DNA of 64,000 nt from Persicitalea sp963803495. GTDB lineage: Bacteria > Bacteroidota > Bacteroidia > Cytophagales > Spirosomataceae. A program made the position numbers and the translations under genes. The stretch is taken from assembly GCA_963803495.1 (NCBI GenBank), contig CAWDMP010000002.1, forward strand, positions 2,728,001 through 2,792,000. Reading direction: 5' to 3'. Position 1 is the first letter of the stretch. Every line of letters begins with the position of its first letter. Shown here piece after piece: positions 53,188 to 60,751 of the stretch. The notes beneath the pieces were generated by a model that saw only the letters and a list, made by a program, of their open reading frames with translations, was not told the DNA's origin and searched no databases.

Positions 53188-53685
53188 ATGACGAGAAAAT
53201 TCGACACTTCTGTGCCTCAATTTGCATTCGTAGGGCTAATGACAGCTCAATCTGTTGCAGGAAACTCTACTAGTGAGCAGGGTTCGTACAAAAGAATAGC
53301 GTCAGTAAAAACACCTAGTGTCTTTTTTCTGTATAACACGTCGTCAGTAAATAACAGGATACTCAATAAATTCAAAGGCACAGTTCTAAGTGCAGGGGAT
53401 CCTCCTAGTGATTGGGTTGAAAATCGCGTAAGTGATTTGATAAAAGTTTTGGATTTCGACAGTATTTCTATTGATTTTTTGAGTAAGCTTACAGAAGGAG
53501 GCGCACTAATAGAGTTTTCGAGAAAAGATCAATTTTTTTCTGTTGAAGTTTTTAATGATGAAGATATTGTTTTGCTTGTCAAATATGGGGACACCATTAA
53601 AGCTTGGGATCTCGATGAGCAAAATTTTATTCCCAAGGTTGCAGAACAAGTTCTTAATCGAGAGGTCTACGAACCTATTTCATAA
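53188..53685 (+). CDS. Hypothetical protein, second gene of low-GC cassette
   Basis: The 165-residue soluble protein contains VPQFAFVGLMTAQSVAGNSTSEQGSYKRIASVKTPSVFFLYNTSSVNN, LIKVLDFDSISIDFLSKLTEGGALIEFSRKDQFFSVEVFNDEDIVLLVKYGD and PKVAEQVLNREVY. I do not recognise the family. No membrane segment, metal site or nuclease motif is evident. It is AT-rich, co-directional and closely spaced with its neighbours (7 and 3 bases), so it acts with them if at all. Confidence 0.65.
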   Translation: MTRKFDTSVPQFAFVGLMTAQSVAGNSTSEQGSYKRIASVKTPSVFFLYNTSSVNNRILNKFKGTVLSAGDPPSDWVENRVSDLIKVLDFDSISIDFLSKLTEGGALIEFSRKDQFFSVEVFNDEDIVLLVKYGDTIKAWDLDEQNFIPKVAEQVLNREVYEPIS

Positions 53686-53688
53686 CAG

Positions 53689-54213
53689 ATGTGCAAAGAG
53701 TGTGATCGACTTGATATTCCTGAGTACTTACACCAAAAGGGAAAACCGGCAGACCCGCATTTTAATCTTACTGAACTGATTTTCCGTAGATATTTAGTAG
53801 GGGGTGAGATAAGCGATTGGAAAAACGATAATCAAATCAGTGCTCAGATATTCAAAGTCGATAACGATTCATGCGTGAGGGGCAAGTATTCCAGAGAGCC
53901 GAAAGACGTTCTTTATAATGATACGGCAGCTACCAGTGCTGAGCATCTGTTCCACTGGGGAATTGTAAGTTTTAATGTAGCAGACTTCAACAATATTAAT
54001 CTAGATGCTGTTTTTCAAAACAACGTAAGAAAAGATTTTGTGTTAAAACTTGCTCATACTCCTCACGAGTGCATCTATCCTCACGTTGATATTCAAGTTC
54101 TTGAAGAGGGGCAACAACTTGATCTGGCGACTCCTCCAAGGTCGACTAGATCTATTATACGAAGGAAGATACTCGATATATGCGCTATAATCAAGTATCC
54201 ACAAGGAGTTTGA
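53689..54213 (+). CDS. Hypothetical protein, third gene of low-GC cassette
   Basis: The 174-residue soluble protein begins MCKECDRLDIPEYLHQKGKPADPHFNLTELIFRRYL and has an internal DTAATSAEHLFHWGIVSFNVADFNNINLDAVFQNNVRKDFVLKLAHTPHECIYPHVDIQVLEEG. The CxxC start and HxxHEC-type residues could bind metal; this is only a guess. I do not recognise the family. It ends 11 bases before a strong terminator, closing the cassette. Confidence 0.65.
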   Translation: MCKECDRLDIPEYLHQKGKPADPHFNLTELIFRRYLVGGEISDWKNDNQISAQIFKVDNDSCVRGKYSREPKDVLYNDTAATSAEHLFHWGIVSFNVADFNNINLDAVFQNNVRKDFVLKLAHTPHECIYPHVDIQVLEEGQQLDLATPPRSTRSIIRRKILDICAIIKYPQGV

Positions 54214-54223
54214 ATATGCAATA

Positions 54224-54260
54224 AAAAGCTGCTACATCGTACGATTTAGCGGCCTTTTTT
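54224..54260 (+). terminator. Rho-independent terminator of low-GC cassette
   Basis: A-run, stem GCTGCTA (54228-54234) / TAGCGGC (54247-54253) with one G-T pair, a 12-base loop, and T6 (54255-54260). Confidence 0.8.
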
Positions 54261-54323
54261 GTACGCAATCCCGTATTTTGTACCCTTTTGCTATTAAAAA
54301 GGTACCTCATCCACCCGCTTTTC

Positions 54324-54398
54324 ATGCTTGAACAGACTTTCAAGAACATTGACGACATCCTGCACAAAGACGCGGGCTGCGAACTCGATCACGCTTAA
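54324..54398 (+). pseudogene. Vestigial N-terminus of another hsdM
   Basis: ATG 54324 encodes 24 residues, MLEQTFKNIDDILHKDAGC then ELDHA and a stop. This is the standard N-terminus of a different HsdM subfamily (there usually followed by TSELDYTEQTSW). It lies 21 bases before the intact hsdM, so an older type I locus was probably replaced here. Confidence 0.65.
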
Positions 54399-54419
54399 CA
54401 GCCACACCCCAAAACCTTA

Positions 54420-56783
54420 ATGGATAAGAAATCCCACAGTCAATTAGTAAGTTTCATTTGGAGCATCGCCGACGACTGCCTGCGCGATGTGTACGTGCGC
54501 GGCAAGTACCGCGATGTCATTCTGCCGATGGTGGTGTTGCGCCGCCTGGACACGCTGCTCGAACCCAGTAAGGAGGCCGTGTTGGAAGAAGTGACTTTCC
54601 AGCGCGAGGAAGCCGGGTTTGCCGAACTGGAAGACACCGGACTGAAAGAGGCCTCAGGCTATGTCTTTTACAACGTCAGCCCCTGGACGCTGCAACGCCT
54701 CAAAGAAACGGCCAGTAACAACCAGCAGATTTTGCTGGCCAACTTCGAGGACTACCTCGACGGGTTCAGCGGGAATGTGAAGGAGATCATCGACAAGTTC
54801 AAGCTCCGTAGTCAGGCCCGGCACATGGCCAACAAAGACGTACTGCTGAACGTCCTGGAAAAATTCACCTCGCCCAGCATCAACCTTACGCCTTTCGAGA
54901 AGGAAGACCCCGACGGGCGCAAGCTGCCGCCGCTCTCGAACCTGGGCATGGGCTACGTGTTCGAGGAACTGATTCGGAAGTTCAACGAGGAAAACAACGA
55001 GGAGGCGGGCGAACACTTCACGCCCCGCGAGGTCATAGACCTGATGACGCACATCATCTTCGATCCGGTCAAGGAGCGGTTGCCTTCCGTGATGACGATC
55101 TACGACCCGGCCTGCGGCAGTGGCGGAATGCTGACCGAATCCCAGAATTTCATCAAAGACGAAGCGGGCGAAATCCGTGCAACGGGCGATGTGTACCTTT
55201 ACGGCAAGGAAATCAACGACGAAACCTACGCGATCTGCAAGTCCGACATGATGATTAAGGGCAACGACCCCGAAAACATCAAGGTCGGCTCGACGCTGAG
55301 TACTAATGCGTTTTCGGAGTATAAATTCGACTTCATGCTCTCCAATCCGCCCTACGGCAAGTCGTGGAGCAGCGAGCAGAAGTACATCAAAGACGGTAAG
55401 GAGGTGATCGACCCGCGCTTCGTGGTGCGGCTGTCCGACTACTGGGGCGAGTCCGGGATGGTGGACGCCACGCCGCGCTCGTCGGACGGGCAATTGCTGT
55501 TTTTGATGGAGATGGTCAGCAAGATGAAGCCGCTCGACCGAAGCGCCGCCGGTTCGCGCATTGCCTCGGTACACAACGGCAGCAGCCTCTTCACGGGCGA
55601 CGCCGGGGGCGGCGAGAGCAACATCCGGCGGTACCTGATCGAGAACGACTGGCTGGAAGCCATCGTGCAGCTACCCAACAACCTGTTTTACAACACGGGC
55701 ATCACGACCTACATCTGGATTCTGAGCAACCGCAAAAGCCCGGAACGCCGGGGCAAGGTGCAGCTCATCGACGCCGGACAACTCTACCGCAAGCTGCGCA
55801 AGAACCTCGGCAACAAGAACTGTGAGTTTGCGCCCGAGCATATCCGCGAAATCGTGGACGTGTACACCCAGCTCCGCGCCGTAGAACGGACAGGCGAGGA
55901 GGGTATCGCAGCCCAAATATTCGACAACCGCGATTTTGGCTACTACAAAGTGACCATCGAACGCCCCAAACGCCTGAAAGCGCAATTGCGCGAGGAACTG
56001 ATCGCCGAGCTCCGCTACGACAAGTACCTGCGCGAACCGATGGCGTGGGCCTACGAAGAATTTGGCAACGAAGTCTACACCCAACTGACCAGCCATAAGA
56101 AAGCCATCGAGGAGTGGTGCGACAAACAGGAATTGAACCTAACCTCCAAGCACAAAAAGGCGCTGCTCAGCGCCGCCACCTGGCGCAAGCAACTCGACCT
56201 GCTCAACGCGGCTATTATGCTACAGCAAGCCATTGGCCCGGAGGAATTCGACGATTTCAATGTGTTCAGAAAGCAAGTGGATTCGGCCTTGAAAGCCGCG
56301 CAAATGAAGCCGTCCGCCTCGGAGAAAAATGCCATCCTGAACGCCGTGAGCTGGTACGATGCCGACGCCGCCATCGTGCTGAAAGGCACCGCCAAGTTCG
56401 ACGCCGAGGAGTTGGACGAACTTCTGCGACACCTAGGCTGCGAAGAAAGCCAACTGGCAGATTTTGGCTACTACGCCACCGCCAAAAAGGGCGAGTACCG
56501 GCAATACGAAACCGAAAGCGATCTGCGCGACACCGAGAATGTGCCCTTGAAAGCGGAGCGCCGCCCGGAAACTATCCACGCGTACTTCGTGCGGGAAGTA
56601 GCGCCCCATGTGACCGAAGCCTGGATCAACCTCGACGCCACCAAAATCGGCTACGAAATCAGCTTCAACAAGTACTTCTACCGCCATCAGCCCCTGCGGA
56701 CGATCGAGGAAGTGACAGCGGATATTCTGGCGCTGGAAGAAGAAAGCGACGGGTTGATCCGGGAGTTGCTTACCCTCAACTAG
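54420..56783 (+). CDS. hsdM: Type I restriction-modification methyltransferase subunit
   Basis: The 787-residue protein methylates adenine N6 within the target chosen by HsdS. The N-terminal helical domain (SQLVSFIWSIADDCLRDVYVRGKYRDVILPMVVLRRLD) precedes the Rossmann domain, with motif I DPACGSGGMLTES (around residue 229), YGKEINDETYAICKSDMMIKG, and the catalytic motif IV NPPYGKSW (around residue 309). The C-terminal ~300 residues extend beyond the usual ~500-residue HsdM and are helical, with repeats (WRKQLDLLNAAIML). The gene is intact, with no frameshift. It starts a locus with broken hsdS and intact hsdR. Confidence 0.92.
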   Translation: MDKKSHSQLVSFIWSIADDCLRDVYVRGKYRDVILPMVVLRRLDTLLEPSKEAVLEEVTFQREEAGFAELEDTGLKEASGYVFYNVSPWTLQRLKETASNNQQILLANFEDYLDGFSGNVKEIIDKFKLRSQARHMANKDVLLNVLEKFTSPSINLTPFEKEDPDGRKLPPLSNLGMGYVFEELIRKFNEENNEEAGEHFTPREVIDLMTHIIFDPVKERLPSVMTIYDPACGSGGMLTESQNFIKDEAGEIRATGDVYLYGKEINDETYAICKSDMMIKGNDPENIKVGSTLSTNAFSEYKFDFMLSNPPYGKSWSSEQKYIKDGKEVIDPRFVVRLSDYWGESGMVDATPRSSDGQLLFLMEMVSKMKPLDRSAAGSRIASVHNGSSLFTGDAGGGESNIRRYLIENDWLEAIVQLPNNLFYNTGITTYIWILSNRKSPERRGKVQLIDAGQLYRKLRKNLGNKNCEFAPEHIREIVDVYTQLRAVERTGEEGIAAQIFDNRDFGYYKVTIERPKRLKAQLREELIAELRYDKYLREPMAWAYEEFGNEVYTQLTSHKKAIEEWCDKQELNLTSKHKKALLSAATWRKQLDLLNAAIMLQQAIGPEEFDDFNVFRKQVDSALKAAQMKPSASEKNAILNAVSWYDADAAIVLKGTAKFDAEELDELLRHLGCEESQLADFGYYATAKKGEYRQYETESDLRDTENVPLKAERRPETIHAYFVREVAPHVTEAWINLDATKIGYEISFNKYFYRHQPLRTIEEVTADILALEEESDGLIRELLTLN

Positions 56784-56806
56784 TTACTGGCCCTGAACCA
56801 ATTGCT

Positions 56807-57268
56807 ATGCCCAATACCTATTCCCAAATCTACATTCAGGCGGTGTTTGCCGTAAAGTACCGCGACGCGGTCATCGCCAAAGAATGGCGGCCCCGCCTGA
56901 TGGGCGTGATTGGCAACATGATAAACGAAGCGGGAGCCCAAACGATCCTGGTCAATGGCGTGGAAGACCACGTCCATTGCTTTTTCAGGACAAAACCCGC
57001 CGTTTTGCTGGCCGATGTGATGCAACTGGCCAAGGCGCGGTCGTCCAAATGGGTCAACGAAAGCGGCTTGCTGCCCCACCGCTTCGAGTGGCAAAAGGGC
57101 TACGGGGCTTTTTCGTACAGCCACTCCCAGATCGACGATGTGCGCCGCTACATCGCCAATCAGGAGGCGCACCACCAGAAACAAACCTTCCGGGCGGAAT
57201 ACCTGGATATGCTGCAAAAATTCGGCATCGAGTACGACGAGGCGTATGTTTTCGATGATTTGGAATAA
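56807..57268 (+). CDS. REP-associated tyrosine transposase (RAYT, IS200/IS605 TnpA-like)
   Basis: The 153-residue Y1-type HUH protein reads TYSQIYIQAVFAVKYRDAVIAKEW, then VNGVEDHVHCFFRTKPA with the HxH metal site. The catalytic Tyr is expected in the segment WQKGYGAFSYSHSQIDDVRRYIANQEAHHQK. Classic TnpA is paired with TnpB and hairpin ends; here no TnpB gene is present and a REP cluster lies directly downstream (57286-57503). RAYT fits better than an active IS. It sits between hsdM and hsdS in the same direction, 23 bases after hsdM. Confidence 0.82.
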   Translation: MPNTYSQIYIQAVFAVKYRDAVIAKEWRPRLMGVIGNMINEAGAQTILVNGVEDHVHCFFRTKPAVLLADVMQLAKARSSKWVNESGLLPHRFEWQKGYGAFSYSHSQIDDVRRYIANQEAHHQKQTFRAEYLDMLQKFGIEYDEAYVFDDLE

Positions 57269-57285
57269 ACGAAAGCCCAAGAAAA

Positions 57286-57503
57286 GTGCCGTAGGCACGG
57301 CGCATATATAGCCAGGGGTGAAACCCCTGGATCTGGAAAACGATGCAAAAAATCAAGAGTGCCGTAGGCACGGCGCAATAATCGCCGCGCATTGGGTTGT
57401 CGAAAATTATGCATCATGCCTACGGCATTCTATCCTGAATGGCTGAATCCTCCGTATCCAGGGATTGCAATCCCTGGCAATTGATTCGTCATGCCTACGG
57501 CAT
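57286..57503. repeat. REP/BIME-like repeat cluster
   Basis: Two direct copies of the 13-base palindromic word GTGCCGTAGGCAC (57286-57298 and 57359-57371) flank a hairpin CCAGGGG-TGAAA-CCCCTGG (57312-57330). A second half has ATGCCTACGGCAT at 57416-57428 and 57491-57503 flanking CCAGGGATT-GC-AATCCCTGG (57458-57477). The second half uses the complement of the first word, so the cluster is an inverted pair. It lies directly after the RAYT gene. Confidence 0.8.
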
Positions 57504-57544
57504 TTTACCGGGCAGAAACCGAAAAAAACGACTATTTTTACCCT

Positions 57545-58929
57545 ATGAACAATCCCACTGCCACCCTACCCATCACCCGCCATTGGCCAAAGTACTCCGA
57601 CTACAAAGAGTCCGGCGTGGACTGGCTGGGGGAGATTCCGGCGCATTGGGATGTCGCGGGCTTGAAAAATATTTGCGAGATAAATCAATCTTCATTACCA
57701 GAAAACCCAGATAAATCTTTGAAATCAGTTACGTTGATATAGGAAGTGTTACATTTGAAGAGGGCATTATTCAAACAGAAAAATTCGCTTTTAAAGGTGC
57801 TCCTTCAAGAGCGGTAGATTATCAAAAACGGGTGATACTGTGATTTCAACCGTTCGGACTTATTTGAAGAGCTATGGACTTTGTCTCGGAGGAAAAATTA
57901 CATTTTGTCTATTCAACAGGCTTTGCGGTGCTCAGCCCCACCACAGTCGATCAAGTTTTATTACAGCTTCTGTACAAAAGTGATGCATTCATTTCGAATG
58001 CAAGTGGCATAATTGGTCAAAAGGAATGAGTTACCCGACCATCAATTCAACCGAGATAGCAAGGCTTTATGTCTCAATCCCCCCCCTCCCCGAACAAACC
58101 GCCATCGCCCACTTCCTCGACCGCAAAACGGCTCAGATCGACAACGCCATCCGCATCAAGGAAAGGCAAATCGAGCTACTCCAAGAGCGGCGACAAATCC
58201 TGATCCACCGGGCCGTAACCCGTGGCCTCGACCCTAAGGTACCCCTCAAAGACAGCGGCGTTGACTGGATTGGGGAGATTCCAGCGCATTGGGAGGTAAG
58301 TAAGTTGGGGTATGTTTCGACCGTAGGCAAAGCGGAGTAACAGAAGGGAAGCAATTTAAAAATTGGGAGAATTACCGTCAATACCTTGGTTAAACAGTTG
58401 CGAACGTACAATTGGGCTACTGGAAACATTGATGAGATGCAGATCAATTCATTCCCGAATAAGGCTTTGAAAGAGTGTCCTCGTACGAATGATAAACTTC
58501 TGAAACAGAGGTAGTGATTGCAATTACTGGTGAGGGAAAAACAAGGTGGAATGGCAGCTATGTGTATGATTCAAGCACCAATAAACCAGCATTTAGCTTA
58601 CGTGTAATATTACTGTAGTAGCACTGAGTAACTTCTCGCATTTTTGAGTATTATTCGAGTAGCAATGTACTTTACCATTACGAGCTAATATCTAGCGAAT
58701 CTCGGTAGTACTAATGGGGCTATACTTGTGAAAGTCTAAAAAATTACTCTGTACCCTTCCCGAATGAAAGAGCAGAATTGGAATAATAGAATTCTGCAAA
58801 TGATTTTGACAGAAAAATTGAACCTAGCGATTTCCAATAAAACAGCAAGAAATCGAAAAGCTAAAAGAGTACAAAGCCACCCTCATCAACAGCGCGGTAA
58901 CGGGAAAGATCAAGGTGAGCCAAAACTAG
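57545..58929 (+). pseudogene. hsdS: Type I specificity subunit HsdS, broken
   Basis: ATG 57545 opens with KYSDYKESGVDWLGEIPAHWDVAGLKNICEI, an HsdS N-terminal start with the first target-recognition domain. The frame is lost near 57735. The conserved spacer region is visible at ~58065-58200 (SIPPLPEQTAIAHFLDRKTAQIDNAIRIKERQIELLQERRQILIHRAVTRG), and a second half starts LKDSGVDWIGEIPAHWEVSKLG before further stops. A terminal EIEKLKEYKATLINSAVTGKIKVSQN ends at 58929. Several shifts and stops across both recognition domains make it non-functional as read, unless assembly errors are dense in this AT-rich part. Restriction and methylation would then be unguided. Confidence 0.82.
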
Positions 58930-58936
58930 AACAACG

Positions 58937-60409
58937 ATGCAGAAAGCCTGGATAAACAGGGCCATAGCGCTACTCGATCAAAGTCTGGGGAAGGTCGCTC
59001 AGGAGATAAACGAGCTGGATTGGAAAGAAACGCTATCGCCCAAAAAGGAGAAGCTATGCCAGCACATCAGCGCCTTCGCCAATCATCCGGGCGGAGGTTT
59101 TCTGGCGTTCGGCATCGAAGACAGCACCGCCAAGCTCATCGGTATCGACAGAAAAGAGGCCGATGACATTGTACAACGCTTATCCAATCTGTGCCGCGAG
59201 GGCGTGGAACCTTTGGTAATCATCGACCACTCGATCCAGGAATTTAGAGGCGTCCCGCTGCTGCTGGTTTTTATCAAGGAAAGCTCCGTAAAGCCCGTAC
59301 ATCTTACCAAGCGAAGCATCGAAGACAGTTTTATACGAAGTGGTGGTACCACCCGCAAAGCATCCCGACAGGAAGTAGGCGGACTGATGCTCAACAGCAA
59401 AACGCCCATTTTTGAAGAGCTTCACGCCTCGAAACTAAAAAACCAGATCGAGGTGATGACCTTGCTCGACTACGCAAGCATCTACAGACTCCTGAGAAAA
59501 CCCATCCCTACCAATGCCGACGAGATCATGTACTGGCTCATCCAGGAAAAAATGATCGTGGACGTCGATGGGCAAGGGTACTACATCACTAATTTTGGCG
59601 CATTAGCCGCTGCGCAAAGCCTGAACGAGTTTGATTCTTTGGCCCGTAAAAGCGTTCGGGTAATCAAGTACGAGGGTAAAAACAAGGCAGGGGGTAGTAA
59701 GGAGTACCCGGGCAATAAGGGCTACGCCATCGGATTCGAGGCACTGATCCAGTTTGTCAAAAGCCTGCTGCCGGGAAGCGAAATAATAAAGGACGCCCTC
59801 CGGCACGAAACCTCGATCTACCCAGAAATCGCGCTTCGTGAAATAATCGCCAATACCCTGATTCACCAGGATTTCACCATCCGGGGTAGTGGGCCGATGA
59901 TCGAGCTATTCGACGACCGCATCGAATTTTCTAATCCGGGCAAACTCCTGCCCAGCAAGAAGATCGACCGTCTGATACGAACCACGCCCGAGTCAAGAAA
60001 CGAAGTTCTGGCGCAAGCCTTTCGTCGCTACAATATATGCGAAGAACGAGGCTCAGGTTTTGAGAAAGCCGTGATTGCCATTGAGTTGTATGGACTTCCT
60101 CCTTTGAAGTTTGAGGAAAGCGAAAACTCGTTCAAGGTGATTTTATCGGCTCCCAGATCATTTTTGGAGATGACTGAAAAGGAAAGAATCGACGCTTGCT
60201 ACCAACACGCGGTCATCCAATACTACGGAAGTGGAGGAATGACGAACGCTTCTCTGAGACAGCGGTTCGGTATGCACGACAAGAAAGCCTCTCAAATCTC
60301 TCAAATCTCTAAGCTTATCAGAGATGCTGTCGATTTAGGGAAAATAAAACAAAAGGACCCGGAAATTGGCTCTAAGCGATATACTGTCTATCACCCTTAC
60401 TGGGCGTGA
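58937..60409 (+). CDS. Schlafen/AlbA_2 domain ATP-binding protein in type I locus
   Basis: The 490-residue protein has an AlbA_2-type N-terminal domain (LDWKETLSPKKEKLCQHISAFANHPGGGFLAFGIEDSTAKLIGI, then LVIIDHSIQEFRGVPLLLVFIKESSVKPVHL) and a middle ATPase-like part. The segment ALREIIANTLIHQDFTIRGSGPMIELFDDRIEFSNPGKLLP resembles the HATPase_c_4 domain of such proteins. A C-terminal helical tail ends KQKDPEIGSKRYTVYHPYWA. AlbA/Schlafen-type genes commonly accompany restriction loci as accessory or abortive-infection factors; the exact role is not known. It starts eight bases after the hsdS end. Confidence 0.75.
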   Translation: MQKAWINRAIALLDQSLGKVAQEINELDWKETLSPKKEKLCQHISAFANHPGGGFLAFGIEDSTAKLIGIDRKEADDIVQRLSNLCREGVEPLVIIDHSIQEFRGVPLLLVFIKESSVKPVHLTKRSIEDSFIRSGGTTRKASRQEVGGLMLNSKTPIFEELHASKLKNQIEVMTLLDYASIYRLLRKPIPTNADEIMYWLIQEKMIVDVDGQGYYITNFGALAAAQSLNEFDSLARKSVRVIKYEGKNKAGGSKEYPGNKGYAIGFEALIQFVKSLLPGSEIIKDALRHETSIYPEIALREIIANTLIHQDFTIRGSGPMIELFDDRIEFSNPGKLLPSKKIDRLIRTTPESRNEVLAQAFRRYNICEERGSGFEKAVIAIELYGLPPLKFEESENSFKVILSAPRSFLEMTEKERIDACYQHAVIQYYGSGGMTNASLRQRFGMHDKKASQISQISKLIRDAVDLGKIKQKDPEIGSKRYTVYHPYWA

Positions 60410-60462
60410 TCTGATTTTTTATTCTAAAAAAAGTCGATTGTTAGCAATCCGCGTTATTCTAT

Positions 60463-60536
60463 TCTTATTTATAAAGCAAATATTATTTTATTGCTAACAG
60501 TCTGTTAATCAACGACATCTTATTTATAAAGCAAAT
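60463..60536. repeat. 19-bp direct repeat pair before hsdR
   Basis: TCTTATTTATAAAGCAAAT occurs at 60463-60481 and again at 60518-60536. An inverted pair, GTTAGCAAT (60440-60448) / ATTGCTAAC (60490-60498), partly interleaves. The stretch 60410-60751 holds no intact gene. Confidence 0.5.
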
Positions 60537-60551
60537 GGAAAAAATAAAAAA

Positions 60552-60638
60552 CAGGCTATTGATGCAGGCAGAATAAAACCAAAAGACCCGGAAAGCGACT
60601 CTAAAAAATTCACCGCCTACTGGCCATATTGGGCCTGA
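60552..60638 (+). pseudogene. Remnant of a second Schlafen-like gene tail
   Basis: The frame from 60552 reads QAIDAGRIKPKDPESDSKKF and ends YWPYWA at a TGA (60638). It parallels the C-terminus of the intact gene (DAVDLGKIKQKDPEIGSKRY...HPYWA). So a duplicate copy once lay here and only its last ~28 codons remain. Confidence 0.6.
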
Positions 60639-60751
60639 TCTTATTTGACTGGCAAATCGCCATTTGACATAACTATCTGATTAATAGAGAGTCCTTATTT
60701 GACTAGGATTCGGAAAACAAAAAATACCCCCTTTTACCCTCAATCCAAACG

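Noticed and set aside
56807..57268. Classic IS200/IS605 insertion sequence
   Set aside because: No tnpB is present and the downstream repeats are REP-type, so a domesticated RAYT is preferred.
57286..57503. Regularly spaced palindromic repeats considered as a CRISPR array
   Set aside because: The copies alternate in orientation and differ in spacing and composition, and no cas gene is present. REP/BIME explains them better.
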